Of a stretch of DNA of 64,000 bases, positions 19,488 to 29,515 are shown piece by piece; the stretch's first letter is position 1; each line of letters opens with the position of its first letter. A program made the translations under genes and the position numbers. The DNA is from Planctomycetaceae bacterium (GTDB lineage: Bacteria > Planctomycetota > Planctomycetia > Planctomycetales > Planctomycetaceae). The notes under the pieces are model-generated. The model made no database searches. It was not told where the DNA came from and was given only the letters and a program-made list of their open reading frames with translations. The DNA is taken from contig JAKFWA010000085.1 of the NCBI GenBank assembly GCA_021732995.1, positions 124,001-188,000 of the forward strand, written 5' to 3'.

Positions 19488-22400
19488 CTATGGACTTGCG
19501 ACCGCATAGTCGCGACCGCGTTGCTGACGGAATTGCGGGCTCAACACGACGGTTTCGAACAGAACAGAGAATCGACCTTCCGCTCTGAGCTTCGTCTGCA
19601 TTTCCTGAAGTAGCGGCTCATCCGACAGGATGACCGACCGGCCGAGGGCATAGCCCAGGAACTTGCGGCACAGGGTGCGTTCGAAGTCGTGCAGGCGCTG
19701 CTTCTCGACGTAATCGATGAGACCGGAAATCCCATCTGCCGTTTGGCCGCCAGGGAGCGGTCCGGTAGCTTGAATCGTGCGGCCTGCAAGATCTTGTTTC
19801 CGCGAACGGCCGACGGCGTCGAAGCCTTCCATCGTCAGGCCCAGGCCATCGAAGTGAACGTGACACATCGCGCATTGCTTGTTGGACGTGTGCTCGGCCA
19901 AAAGTTCGCGAACGGTCTTGGATGCCTCTTTTTCCGTCTTGGGCAACTCGGGCACGTCGGCAGGCGGCGGCGGGAAGTGTTGGCCGAGCAGATGATGCAC
20001 AACCCAGAAGCCGCGTTTCACCGGGCTGGTCCGTTGTCCGGCAGAGTTCTTCGCCAGGATCACCGGCAGGCCAAATAAGCCGCCTCGTCCGATACTCCGC
20101 AGGCCTTCGACTCTGAACCACTCCTCTTGCGCGCTGCGCGATTGCCCTTGGCTCCTGAATTCCGAAGTTCGCTCGTTGTGCAGGCGGCGATACTGATTCT
20201 CGACGGAACCACCATAATACTTGGCCAGGGGTTCGTTGACGAAGGTCACGTCGCCGTGCAGCAGTTCGCGAACAGGCTGGTCCTGTTGAATCAAGTGGGT
20301 GATCAGCCGGGTCGGTTCCTCGAACATGGATTGCCGCAACGCTGCGTCGTAGCCGGGGAACGTTCCCGGCGGAATCGGATCCTTGGAGAGGTAATCGCGG
20401 TATCGCAACCACTGACCGAAGAACTCGCGAGCAAATGCCTCGACCTTGGGGTCCTTGCGCATCCGCTCTAGCTGCGATCGCAGAACAGCTTCGTCATTAA
20501 GCTTCCCGGATCGAGCCGCTGCGAGCAGTTCTTCATCAGGCAGCGAAGACCAGAGGAAGTAACTGAGTCGGCGTGCCAGCGCGTCGTTCGACAGCGGATG
20601 GACGTTGCTGCCCTCGGGCGTTTCCGGAATGCGATAGAAGAAATCCGGCGACATCAGTACCGCCGTGAAAACGCCGCGCAGCGAGTCCTCAACGCCCTGC
20701 CCCTGCTTCCGCAGTTTTTGATAGAGCCCCCGCAACGACTTCGCTTCCTCAGGCCGCAACGGTCGACAATACGCCCGTTGAGCCAATTGCTCCAAATCGT
20801 TGAGCGCGACCGGTTCCACCTGCTTCAAAGTCTCATTGTGTTTGGCCAGACCGGCACGAGTTTGCTGGAAGAACCCGTGGATCAAGTCAAACTGCGAGCT
20901 AGGCTTCTCGGGCTCAATCGTACCCTCAACCAGTTTGACTCCCATCTTCTCGAGATAATGGCGTTCGAACTTAGCCAGCAGGTCTTCCTCAACGAGTAAA
21001 GGATCCTCGGATCGCAGGAAGTCGAATCGCTTGTCGTGCAGTACGTGGCGCTCTGCCCGTTCGAACCAGACAAATCCACGGAGCAATGTCTCAACACTTT
21101 CCGTGACGAAGTCGAGTTCATTCCACAGCCGATCCAGCTCTTTTCGTTCCGCTTCGCTCAAGACCTTTTCGACGAGCGGCTGATCGTCGCGGAAGAATCC
21201 TTCCACCAAGTGGAAACCAGCAGCGAGCCCGCGATTGGCGTCAACGTAGTAGAAGCGGTTAGGGAACGCCTGACAGAACCGGTCATTCGATGCGGCCAGA
21301 CCGTTCGCCAGTTGGCTCTCCGGTCGCAGCAGCAATTCAACATTCGAGCCGGCCCGTTCGGCGGGAAGTTTTCCAATAGCATGCTGCACGTAAACGGCGG
21401 ACTCGGGACTCGCTTTGGTATCGAGTTCACATTCGATGAGCAGTTGCTTCTCCCGCACCGCTTCGACAGCCGATGGGCTCAAGGGGATCTCAAGCGTTGC
21501 GGGTGCCTGAATGGCGAGCGCATCTGCATCGATCTCGCCACCTTGTGGATGCTTGCCGAATCCCAAGCGTTGCGCGACGTCGGGACTTTCGCGTTCCAGC
21601 AATGCTCGCAACGTCTCGACTGCTTGATTCTCCGCGTCTTTGTTGTTGTTCGGCAGATTGTCGGACTTGCTGAAGAGCATGCGTCGAAGCACAACCACAC
21701 CGGATGCGCTATCCAACGCGGGTTCAATTCGCAGGAACAGCGTCGTTGATGAGGCCTCACCCTTCTTCACCGGCAGCCGCCCTAGCCTGAGCAAGTGGCG
21801 TGACTTGAAGGCTGCGGGATCGAACTTATCGCGACTCGCAGCGAACTTGGCTCGCATCGCAAGATGCGCGATCGGCCAATTCCCGGCCCCTGGATTGATG
21901 AGCGGCGGTTCCTTCGGTGACAACCGCGCCCGAACGAAGGCCACGAACTGCTCTAACTCTCTCAATTCAGAGGGCTGTTCTTTGTCGCCTTTAGGTTGAG
22001 GCAAGGCTTCCCACCTGGCACCAATCTCCTTCAGGTAGCCACTGCCGGTCTTCGCTTCGTCGAGCGTCTTCAAGACCAGCGCGAGATACTTGCCGCTCAG
22101 CCCACGTCGCTGCGCCCATTCTTCGACAGTCAACGCACGATCGGCGTCGCCGCGATGTCGATAGCGCCAAGCTGATTCAAGGTAGTCGCCGATCCGCACA
22201 TCATGATCACGGTAGAAGCCGATAATAGCCTGCTCGGTGAGCTTCTTGCGTTCGTTGTAGGACGTCACCGGGAACGGCGAAAACGCGATGCCATGCGGCT
22301 TGAGGACCAGATGCTCGGAAGCAAACTGAGCCGCGCCGAGGTACTTGTTCAACAGACTCGGCGTCATGCCTAGAGCTTCGCCCGTGTTGTCGAATCCCTC

Positions 22401-22880
22401 GCCACCTGCCGGGTCGGCGGGAAACTCTGCTGTCGGCCGAATCGCCATGCCGGTCAGATCGCGAATCGACAAATCGTACTCCGTGTTCGACAGGCGCCGC
22501 GGCAAGACAATCCCCGGATCGCCAGCATGCTTCTTTGCCTCGGCCAACAAGATGGTTTCAATCGCCGCAACGACTGCGTTGCGTTCTTCGAGCGTCGGCT
22601 GAAGCTCACCGTCCGGCGGCATCTCGCCGTTGCGAATGAACTCGACGATGTTGTTCCAGTGCCGAAAGTTATTCGTGACGTCGCGATCGCCAGAGTATCG
22701 GGTGAGATCCAGCTCCCCCTTCGCCAGCTTCTTGTTGTGACAGCCGTTGCAGTACTTCTTGGCGAAGGGCTCAACCCGCTCTTGAAAGACATCAGCCGCC
22801 GAGGCCCACTGCGCCAGAGTGCCAAGCACGAATCCTGCCAACAGTGTCCAACACCAAGATCGCTCAGTCACAGTGTCCAT
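19488..22880 (-). CDS. DUF1587/DUF1592/DUF1588/DUF1585 cytochrome c-type protein
   Basis: About 1130 residues with a signal peptide (LLAGFVLGTLAQWASAAD). The N-terminal cytochrome-like domain has the heme motif CNGCH (residues 44-48) followed by GEMPP. Then come DUF1587 (RRLSNTEYDLSIRDLTG), a long variable region, DUF1595/DUF1592 (YCRPLRPEEAKSL; RRLSYFLWSSLPDEELL; FFGQWLRYRD), DUF1588 with a second CxxCH (CAMCH, FDGLGLTMEGFDAVG) and DUF1585 at the end. The start is uncertain: a GGAG abuts ATG 22880, GTG 22871 would have nine-base spacing, and the frame extends to TTG 22910. The product is probably a periplasmic oxidoreductase or scaffold of the planctomycete 'planctomycete cytochrome c' type. 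It pairs with the DUF1552 gene downstream. Confidence 0.9.
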   Translation of the reverse strand: MDTVTERSWCWTLLAGFVLGTLAQWASAADVFQERVEPFAKKYCNGCHNKKLAKGELDLTRYSGDRDVTNNFRHWNNIVEFIRNGEMPPDGELQPTLEERNAVVAAIETILLAEAKKHAGDPGIVLPRRLSNTEYDLSIRDLTGMAIRPTAEFPADPAGGEGFDNTGEALGMTPSLLNKYLGAAQFASEHLVLKPHGIAFSPFPVTSYNERKKLTEQAIIGFYRDHDVRIGDYLESAWRYRHRGDADRALTVEEWAQRRGLSGKYLALVLKTLDEAKTGSGYLKEIGARWEALPQPKGDKEQPSELRELEQFVAFVRARLSPKEPPLINPGAGNWPIAHLAMRAKFAASRDKFDPAAFKSRHLLRLGRLPVKKGEASSTTLFLRIEPALDSASGVVVLRRMLFSKSDNLPNNNKDAENQAVETLRALLERESPDVAQRLGFGKHPQGGEIDADALAIQAPATLEIPLSPSAVEAVREKQLLIECELDTKASPESAVYVQHAIGKLPAERAGSNVELLLRPESQLANGLAASNDRFCQAFPNRFYYVDANRGLAAGFHLVEGFFRDDQPLVEKVLSEAERKELDRLWNELDFVTESVETLLRGFVWFERAERHVLHDKRFDFLRSEDPLLVEEDLLAKFERHYLEKMGVKLVEGTIEPEKPSSQFDLIHGFFQQTRAGLAKHNETLKQVEPVALNDLEQLAQRAYCRPLRPEEAKSLRGLYQKLRKQGQGVEDSLRGVFTAVLMSPDFFYRIPETPEGSNVHPLSNDALARRLSYFLWSSLPDEELLAAARSGKLNDEAVLRSQLERMRKDPKVEAFAREFFGQWLRYRDYLSKDPIPPGTFPGYDAALRQSMFEEPTRLITHLIQQDQPVRELLHGDVTFVNEPLAKYYGGSVENQYRRLHNERTSEFRSQGQSRSAQEEWFRVEGLRSIGRGGLFGLPVILAKNSAGQRTSPVKRGFWVVHHLLGQHFPPPPADVPELPKTEKEASKTVRELLAEHTSNKQCAMCHVHFDGLGLTMEGFDAVGRSRKQDLAGRTIQATGPLPGGQTADGISGLIDYVEKQRLHDFERTLCRKFLGYALGRSVILSDEPLLQEMQTKLRAEGRFSVLFETVVLSPQFRQQRGRDYAVASP

Positions 22881-22902
22881 CTCCGCTCGTTGGTTGATTA
22901 AG

Positions 22903-22951
22903 ACGGACAACGCAATCCGTCCTAACGAAGTGGCGGACAGGATTGTCCGCC
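22903..22951. repeat. Two adjacent GGACA-rich hairpins between esterase and DUF1592 genes
   Basis: GGCGGACA (22932-22939) and TGTCCGCC (22944-22951) form a perfect 8-bp stem with loop GGAT. Next to it, GACGGA (22903-22908) and TCCGTC form a second short stem. Neither is followed by a U-tract, so this is not a standard terminator. The sequence resembles a dispersed intergenic repeat, or could attenuate transcription between the two genes. Confidence 0.55.
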
Positions 22952-22966
22952 CTACAACCCAAATAC

Positions 22967-23929
22967 CTACTTCTTCAGTCGCTCGATCAAGAACGCGTTC
23001 GCATTCGGATACTTCGGGGTTGGCCCGCCGGTGTAAGTCATGTGGCCCTCCACGCCGACGTTGTTGAGCTGTTCCATCAGCATCAGACCGAGCATCGGCG
23101 AGTGCGTTGGGTCGGGATGGTTCTCACCCTTCTTGGCTCCAGCCACGCCGCCGTAGAACAAGCCGATTGGCGGATCGTCCTTCGTCAGATGCGACATGGG
23201 CGAGTATTCCTTGATCCAGTCAGCGATCTGCTCCCGCTTCTCATTCACCTCGTTGAGATCCTTCATTCCGAAGGCATGCGCGCCGTAGCTGTAATTCGGC
23301 ATCCATTCGCGCAACGGAACCGGGTCGAGCGTGACTTGAGCACCATTCACCGCAGCGCAGTACAGGCGAGTCGATTCGCGTGCGATCGGATCTTCACTCT
23401 TCGGATCGGCCATGTCGTCATGAAACGCGAGCCACAACGATGAACAGCCGCCTGCCGAACCACCCGTCGCGCCGATGCGGACTTTGTCGATGTTCCATTC
23501 CTTGGCCTTTGAGCGGACGAACTGCAACGCGCGAGCCGCATCATGCAGCGGAGCCTTCACCGGCGGCTTAACGCCTTCTTCGACACCATTCTTCACGTAG
23601 CGATAGTTGATCGCCGCGACGGAAATGCCCGCGTCCAGAAACGGCTTCACGTTGAAGCCCGTCTTGCTGCCGTTCACCCAACCGCCGCCGTGAATGTAAA
23701 AAACCAACGGAGTCGGCGTGTCTGACTTCGCCTGATAGAAGTCGATCACTTGCCGTTCGTGGTTCCCGTAAGACACATCAGCCTGCGTCGGCGGCATGAC
23801 ATTCTTCGGCGGCGCCTTCACCGCTGGCTTCGGCGTTTCCTTATTCTCGGCTTTGCTGTCTTGAGCCCAACTCACCTGGCCGGATAAAGCCACAAGCATG
23901 AACATGCAGAGGAAACAGCGTCTTGGCAT
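22967..23929 (-). CDS. Secreted alpha/beta hydrolase (esterase, BD-FAE-like)
   Basis: 320 residues with a signal peptide (CLFMFMLVALSG-like core, cleaved near SWAQ). ATG 23929 has GGAG six bases upstream. The HGGGW oxyanion-hole motif and the GGSAGG nucleophile elbow identify the hormone-sensitive-lipase/feruloyl-esterase-like group. The usual catalytic Asp/His near the C-terminus are not obvious in the standard spacing, so activity is not certain. It is the first gene of a minus-strand run with the DUF1592 and DUF1552 genes. It probably removes acyl groups from polysaccharide or related esters outside the cytoplasm. Confidence 0.82.
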   Translation of the reverse strand: MPRRCFLCMFMLVALSGQVSWAQDSKAENKETPKPAVKAPPKNVMPPTQADVSYGNHERQVIDFYQAKSDTPTPLVFYIHGGGWVNGSKTGFNVKPFLDAGISVAAINYRYVKNGVEEGVKPPVKAPLHDAARALQFVRSKAKEWNIDKVRIGATGGSAGGCSSLWLAFHDDMADPKSEDPIARESTRLYCAAVNGAQVTLDPVPLREWMPNYSYGAHAFGMKDLNEVNEKREQIADWIKEYSPMSHLTKDDPPIGLFYGGVAGAKKGENHPDPTHSPMLGLMLMEQLNNVGVEGHMTYTGGPTPKYPNANAFLIERLKK

Positions 23930-24204
23930 GCTGAACTCCGTTGAAAAGAGGTTGGGGTATCACACAGGTTCGCTTCGGCAGTATCAGATCGACGGCCTGC
24001 ATCAGCGAATGCGGATTACTGACAAAGTCGGGGATAGTGTTGCTGAGGCGTGTTGGCGTTCACGCTGGGGTGATCATCGCGGAAGCCGGGGCGGGAATCG
24101 AAAGCAGCTGCAAGTGATCCTGTGACAGCGGGTAGACCACTTAACGACATTACTTTGCTCGTTCCCACTCAACGAAACCAGTCTTACCGACAAAAATTCT
24201 GAAC

Positions 24205-25563
24205 CTACTCCGCCTTCTTCGTCGCAGCTTTCTTCTTGGCTTTCTTGCCGGGGCGGTCGATGTCTTCAGGACGTGCGGTTTGAAACTGGTCAAGGGCCGA
24301 TTGCAGCAGCTTCGCAGCCGATGCCGCGTCGCCCTTGAGGGACTCAACTTTCAACGCATGCTTTTCCTGGATGTCCTGTTGGAGATTGAAGAACTCGCCG
24401 TTGCGGTAGAGCTTAAAGCGTTGATTGAAGGCGAACTCTCGCACGGTGAGGTCGGCTCCTTGACGCGGCGAGTACCACGAATAAATCCATTCGCGAGATG
24501 GTGCGGACTCGCCGCGCGACGACGGGAGAAGGCTATGGCCATCCAGCGTCAGTTTTGCAGGTGGCTTTACTCCGGCGGCATCCAGCAGTGTGGGCAGGAA
24601 GTCCGTACTATCGACGAGGTCCTGCTTGACCATGCCCGATGTCACACGGCCCGGCCAGCTGACGATCAGTGGCACGTGCATTCCGGCGGCAGTGGTGGTG
24701 CCCTTGCCACCGATCACCACTTTGTCTCCCATCATGGAACGAGTGCCTTTGCCGGTTCCATTGTCGCCCAGAAAGACGATCAGGGTATTGTCCCGCAACT
24801 TCAAGGCATCGAGCTTGGTGAGCAGTTTGCCAATCAGCTTGTCCATATACTCGACCATGTCGCCGAAGTGTTTGCGGTCTTGCTTGGCCTCTTCGCCCTG
24901 AGTCTTGGCATCCCACGAAGCACTATCTGGGGTGGGCTGATAAGGGGCATGAGTCAGCATCATCGGGTAGTAGAGAAAGAACGGCTTTTCCTGATGGCGA
25001 GTCACGAAGTCGATGGCGTAGTCATTCACCAGGTCGGGGCCGTATTCGCCGTGAGAGTAGTCTTTCTCAATGCCGTTGATCTCCAGACCCGGATTGGCGT
25101 AGCGCGGTGGTCTACGCGTGTGCTGCCACAGGCAAGACTCATCGAAGCCAAACTTCTTCGGCAGGTCGACGTCATGGCCAAGTTGCCATTTACCCGCGAT
25201 GCACGTGGCATAGCCCGCGTCCTTCAACAGGTTGCCAAACGTCACGGCACGCGGATCCAGCGTTCCGAAATTAATATAGTTCCGGACGTTGTATTGGCCC
25301 GTCATCAATTGCACTCGAGTAGGAGTGCAAAGCGGCTGCACATAGCAGTGTGTGAACCGGACACCTGTCGCCGCCAGCTTGTCGAGGACTGGAGTCCGAT
25401 AGCTGGTGCCACCATTGGCCCCGATGGTCTCGTACCCGAGATCATCGGCCATGATGAGGATCAGGTTCGGCTTCTTGTCTGCTGCAACTGCGTGACCGGT
25501 CGGTAGTAGGTGAGCCGCAGCACCGAACCATCCCAGTAGCAGTAATATGAAATAATGTCTCAT
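24205..25563 (-). CDS. Formylglycine-dependent sulfatase (452 aa)
   Basis: A signal peptide (residues 1-28) is followed by [13 protein letters not shown], which supplies the metal-binding aspartates. The catalytic site is C79-TPTR83, the formylglycine consensus CxPxR. GKWQLG follows at the expected distance, and [13 protein letters not shown] supplies the second Asp-Asn pair. The C-terminus is lysine-rich ([11 protein letters not shown]). The start overlaps the stop of the upstream sulfatase by four bases (ATGA), so the two are co-translated. The substrate is presumably a sulfate ester on a polysaccharide or small molecule; the exact specificity cannot be read from sequence. No sulfatase-maturing enzyme is encoded in the window. 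Confidence 0.94.
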   Translation of the reverse strand: MRHYFILLLLGWFGAAAHLLPTGHAVAADKKPNLILIMADDLGYETIGANGGTSYRTPVLDKLAATGVRFTHCYVQPLCTPTRVQLMTGQYNVRNYINFGTLDPRAVTFGNLLKDAGYATCIAGKWQLGHDVDLPKKFGFDESCLWQHTRRPPRYANPGLEINGIEKDYSHGEYGPDLVNDYAIDFVTRHQEKPFFLYYPMMLTHAPYQPTPDSASWDAKTQGEEAKQDRKHFGDMVEYMDKLIGKLLTKLDALKLRDNTLIVFLGDNGTGKGTRSMMGDKVVIGGKGTTTAAGMHVPLIVSWPGRVTSGMVKQDLVDSTDFLPTLLDAAGVKPPAKLTLDGHSLLPSSRGESAPSREWIYSWYSPRQGADLTVREFAFNQRFKLYRNGEFFNLQQDIQEKHALKVESLKGDAASAAKLLQSALDQFQTARPEDIDRPGKKAKKKAATKKAE

Positions 25564-27431
25564 GGCGTGATGACCTTTAAGTTCGTGATGGAGCCCTGAA
25601 AGCGGTCCTTGCCTGTGTAAACCGCGATGGGGTTTCCATTGTCATGCCCGACGCAAAAATCTTCCTGCGGCTGACGGCCGATAAGCTTATTCGCCTTACC
25701 CGTGACAGGTGGGTGGTCGCCGACCTTGAGAGTCATGGTGTTATCAGCCCCCAGCGTGGCGACAACGCGATCTTTGCCTGAGAACTCAGTGACGGCCGTG
25801 ATCTCTGTGAACGACGCCCCGACCCCCGTACGGACCACAAAGGCAATACGTCCATCCTTCAAGTGCAAGGCGTAACCCGCGCTGAGTCCACCGTGAGCCA
25901 GCACAACCGTATCGCTCTGCTTGGTTTCGACGGTGCAGGTGATAGTAAATCCCTTGTTGGCCACTTGCGGGGCCTTGGCCGAAGGCACCGCATCGCCCGG
26001 CTTAAGGCGATCGAGGTTCACGGGCTTGGCGGTTCCATCAGCTTCCGCCGTTGGATAGAGAGTCTTGGGGTTCGCGACCACTCCCGCAGGTCGGCGCTCC
26101 GTCGGGGAGTTACCACCAATCGCAGCGCCCATCTTGTCAGCCAGTTGCTGAAGCCTCGCAACGATGTCGGGATGCTGAGCGGCCACGTTGGACTGCTCAC
26201 CAATCTCCGTATCGAGGTTATAGAGTCGGAGAGCGTTACCGCTGGCGTCAGTGTTTGCGTCCTTGCTTCCAGTCCCTGGCTGAGGCGCGATAGCCAGCTT
26301 CCAAGGGCCTTGCCGCACGGCCTGCAGGTTGTAGCCCGAGAAGTAGTAGTGCGCTTCGCGTTGAGATTGGGTGGTCTTACCAAACAGCAATGGCGAGATA
26401 TCACGGCCATCAATGACCGGCTGGTCTGGCACCTTACCACCGGCGAGCGTGACGGCTGTGGGCAGCAAATCAATTGTGCCTGCGACGGCATCGCACCTGC
26501 TGCCCGGTTCAATCTTGCCTGGCCACCAGGCGATCGTCGGTACGCGCACGCCACCTTCCCACGTACTGCCTTTGCCTCCGCGCAACGGGCCTGCGACACC
26601 GCCATCCGCTCCCTTGACCAGCCACGGTCCGTTGTCCGTGGTGAAGACGACGAGTGTGCGTTCCGCGAGCTTCAGTTCGCGCAGCGTATCCAGCACCCGT
26701 CCCACGCTCCAATCCACTTCCTCAACCCAATCGCCGAAGCGGCCATTCGCGGACTTGCCAGCAAACGCAGCGCCGGCATGAATGGGCGTGTGAACCGCCG
26801 TATGTGGCAAATACAACAAGAATGGCTTCTGCTGGTTCTCACGAATGAAACCGACGGCCTCGGTTGTGTATCGCTCGACGATTCTGCTCTGAGCTTCATC
26901 AGTGAGCAGTTCGGCAACCGTCTCGTCGCGCAGCAAGGGCACAACTCGCTCACCCGTTTCAGACGACTTGCGTTGCATGTCGTTCGAATAGGGAATGCCG
27001 AAGTAGTGATCGAAGCCTTGCCGCGTCGGCAAAAACTCGGGCTGGTCACCAAGGTGCCACTTGCCGACACACTTGGTCACGTAGCCCTGCCGCTTCAAGC
27101 GCTCCGCGATGGTGTACTCGGCGGGATTCAATCCGTTCGGCTGACCAGGGAAATAGACACCCGGCACCGACACGCGTGCCCCATAACAGCCCGTCAGCAA
27201 CTGAGCCCGTGATACCGAACAAACTGGGGCTGCATAGAAACTGGTGAGCTTCATCCCTTCGCTCGCCATACGGTCGAGGTTCGGCGTTTTCTGCTTCGTC
27301 GCGCCATAGGGTCCGATGTCGCCGTAGCCAAGATCATCAATAAAGATGATGACAATGTTCGGCTTTGATTCGGCGGCATCAACACTTCGAGCCACGCACA
27401 ATCCTAAAAGCAGCGCCAAGAGCATCTTCAT
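25560..27431 (-). CDS. Sulfatase with C-terminal LamG-like domain (623 aa)
   Basis: A signal peptide ([16 protein letters not shown]) precedes [14 protein letters not shown]. The active site reads C71-SVSR75, with Val where the consensus has Pro or Ala; the other catalytic features ([17 protein letters not shown]) are intact. Residues ~1-470 form the sulfatase. About 490-623 look like a concanavalin-A/LamG-like beta-sandwich ([34 protein letters not shown]), probably for substrate or surface binding. It is the first gene of the minus-strand sulfatase pair and is transcribed from the divergent gap upstream of 27431. Confidence 0.92.
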   Translation of the reverse strand: MKMLLALLLGLCVARSVDAAESKPNIVIIFIDDLGYGDIGPYGATKQKTPNLDRMASEGMKLTSFYAAPVCSVSRAQLLTGCYGARVSVPGVYFPGQPNGLNPAEYTIAERLKRQGYVTKCVGKWHLGDQPEFLPTRQGFDHYFGIPYSNDMQRKSSETGERVVPLLRDETVAELLTDEAQSRIVERYTTEAVGFIRENQQKPFLLYLPHTAVHTPIHAGAAFAGKSANGRFGDWVEEVDWSVGRVLDTLRELKLAERTLVVFTTDNGPWLVKGADGGVAGPLRGGKGSTWEGGVRVPTIAWWPGKIEPGSRCDAVAGTIDLLPTAVTLAGGKVPDQPVIDGRDISPLLFGKTTQSQREAHYYFSGYNLQAVRQGPWKLAIAPQPGTGSKDANTDASGNALRLYNLDTEIGEQSNVAAQHPDIVARLQQLADKMGAAIGGNSPTERRPAGVVANPKTLYPTAEADGTAKPVNLDRLKPGDAVPSAKAPQVANKGFTITCTVETKQSDTVVLAHGGLSAGYALHLKDGRIAFVVRTGVGASFTEITAVTEFSGKDRVVATLGADNTMTLKVGDHPPVTGKANKLIGRQPQEDFCVGHDNGNPIAVYTGKDRFQGSITNLKVITP

Positions 27432-27731
27432 TCTTGATCACCAAGTTTTTGCTGATTGGGCGAGGAACTATCTCTCGAACAACTACGCTGGATCGCCGCG
27501 ACGGCAGATCAATTGCTTCGCCCATCCGTGGAGCATGGAAGCGAGCCCGCGAAAGTCAATTGTGTGACGACGGGGCTCCGCGAAAGAACGCGCTTTCGCG
27601 GAACGAAAGGCGACGATCGTTCTGACCACTCCGCGACGCTCGCGATTCTGGCGATCCACCGCATACAACTTTGAGTGAACGACTCAAGCCTGACCCACCA
27701 CTTGCGAAGCGCTCAACCTGTCGAGGTCGTC
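27432..27731. promoter_or_regulatory. Divergent sulfatase control region with hairpin and half-site repeats
   Basis: This 300-bp gap separates two divergent sulfatase operons and must hold both promoters. TCCGCGAAAG (27577-27586) and CTTTCGCGGA (27593-27602) form a perfect 10-bp inverted repeat with a six-base loop. A third copy of CCGCGAAAG lies at 27547-27555, exactly 31 bp upstream of the one at 27578 and in direct orientation. GAGG at 27723-27726 is the ribosome site for the plus-strand gene. The three half-sites suggest an operator, and the hairpin could act in the RNA instead. No clear -35/-10 pair was found. Confidence 0.55.
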
Positions 27732-29492
27732 ATGTATCGACTGCTGCTGCCAATCATCCTCGCGTTCGCCGTTCCAGCCCTGGCTGCTGAATCCGCGAAG
27801 AAGCCGAACATCATCATCGTGATGACCGATGATCAGGGACTCGGCGATTTTTCCTACACCGGCAACCCGGTGCTGAAGACACCGAGCCTCGATGCGTTTG
27901 CCAAGGAATCGGTGCGACTTACTGACTTCCATGTCTGCCCGATGTGCAGCCCCACTCGAGGTCAATTGATGACGGGCCTCACCGCGCTACGCAACGGCGC
28001 GACATCCGTCACAGCGGGACGAACATTCCTCAGGCCCGGCATCCCGACGTTGGCCGAAGTGTTCGCGACAGCCGGATACAAGACGGCGCTATTCGGGAAG
28101 TGGCACCTCGGTGACTCCTATCCCCATCGGCCAGTCGACAAGGGTTTTCAGGAGAGCATCTACCACCTCGGTTGGGGGCAACTGAACTCGACGCCCGAGT
28201 TCGACTGGCCACTGATCGACGGTCGATATTTCCAGAGTGGAGTTGAGAAGCGCTACAAAGGTCACTGCACCGACCTCTGGTTCGAATCAGCGATGGCCTG
28301 GATGAAGGAGCGCAAGGCGAGCGGTGAGCCGTTCCTCGCTTACATCCCCACCAACGCACCACACGCCCCTCACATCGACCTGGAAGAGTTCATCAAACCG
28401 TACCAAGGCAAAGGGCCAGCGGCGTTCTTCGGCATGATCGCCCACATCGATCGGCGCTTCGGCGACTTGGAGAAGTTCCTCATCGAACAGAAGTTGAAAG
28501 ACGACACGATCGTCATCTTCATGACGGACAACGGTGGAACTTCGGGAGTGCAGACCTTCAATGCCGGACTACGAGCCGGGAAGACGACGTACTACGACGG
28601 CGGACACCGCGTTCCCTGCTGGATTCGTTGGCCTAACGGGAAACTTGGCCAACCGCGCGACATCGCCACGCCCACACAGAACACAGATCTGTTTCCGACG
28701 CTGTGCAACCTTTGCGGAGTACAACCACCAAAGTGGGCCGCGACTGACGACCTCTATCGTGGAGTTGACCTGACCAGCTTGTTGCGCGGCACAGAGCGAC
28801 AACTTCCTGATCGCAAGCTCGTCGTGCAGTACGGGCAGATCCCGAAGAAGTTTGAGTCATGCGTGATCTGGCAGAAGTGGCGACTCGTGAAAGGCGAAGA
28901 GCTGTATGACATCGAAGCGGACCGCGCTCAAACGACCAATGTTGCCGACAAGCAACCGGAAGTCTTGCAGGCCATACGTGATCATTACGAAGCTTGGTGG
29001 AAGGGACTGGAACCGCTGATCAACGACTTCGTACCCATCAGCCTCGGAGCGAAACAACAGCCTGTGGTCGAACTGAACAGTGGCGACTGGGAAGGCATCT
29101 ACGCCGACAACACGGGCTATGTCCGCGAGGCCGTTGGTGGCCCGACCGGAGGTCACTGGAACGTGCTTGTGGAAGAACCTGGCGATTACGAGTTCACGCT
29201 CCGCCGCTGGCCTGAGCAGACCAACGCGGCACTGGGCGACAAGTATGAACCATCAGCCAAGTCTCCAGCCAATAAACCGAAGTTGGTGACCAAGGACTTT
29301 CCAACTATCGCGGTCGCGAATCTGAGCATTGGTGAGACTAAGTCATCCATCAAGGCTGACGCGAAGGCCAGCGGAGCGATTCTGTCAGTTAAGTTGCCCG
29401 CTGGAAAAGCGCAGTTGAAGGCATGGTTTGCCGACGCCGATGGGACAGACTTGTGCGGCGCATTTTTCGTCACCGTCTCGCGGATGAAGTAG
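27732..29492 (+). CDS. Sulfatase with C-terminal accessory beta-sandwich (586 aa)
   Basis: The start ATG 27732 is chosen because it begins a signal peptide (RLLLPIILAFAVPALAAE) and has GAGG five bases upstream; the frame extends to 27675. NIIIVMTDDQGLGD, the formylglycine site C72-SPTR76, GKWHLGD and VIFMTDNGGTSG are the catalytic features of the arylsulfatase group. The last ~130 residues form a separate beta-rich module (GHWNVLVEEPGDYEFTLRRW) often attached to planctomycete arylsulfatases. The next sulfatase starts 23 bp downstream, so the two form an operon. Confidence 0.94.
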   Translation: MYRLLLPIILAFAVPALAAESAKKPNIIIVMTDDQGLGDFSYTGNPVLKTPSLDAFAKESVRLTDFHVCPMCSPTRGQLMTGLTALRNGATSVTAGRTFLRPGIPTLAEVFATAGYKTALFGKWHLGDSYPHRPVDKGFQESIYHLGWGQLNSTPEFDWPLIDGRYFQSGVEKRYKGHCTDLWFESAMAWMKERKASGEPFLAYIPTNAPHAPHIDLEEFIKPYQGKGPAAFFGMIAHIDRRFGDLEKFLIEQKLKDDTIVIFMTDNGGTSGVQTFNAGLRAGKTTYYDGGHRVPCWIRWPNGKLGQPRDIATPTQNTDLFPTLCNLCGVQPPKWAATDDLYRGVDLTSLLRGTERQLPDRKLVVQYGQIPKKFESCVIWQKWRLVKGEELYDIEADRAQTTNVADKQPEVLQAIRDHYEAWWKGLEPLINDFVPISLGAKQQPVVELNSGDWEGIYADNTGYVREAVGGPTGGHWNVLVEEPGDYEFTLRRWPEQTNAALGDKYEPSAKSPANKPKLVTKDFPTIAVANLSIGETKSSIKADAKASGAILSVKLPAGKAQLKAWFADADGTDLCGAFFVTVSRMK

Positions 29493-29515
29493 CCATCACG
29501 ATTCAGGAGCTCGCC

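Noticed and set aside
24280-27212. Plus-strand ORFs of 408 and 449 codons opposite two sulfatases
   Set aside because: The minus-strand sulfatases carry clear catalytic motifs; the opposite frames are open only because of GC-rich codon usage.
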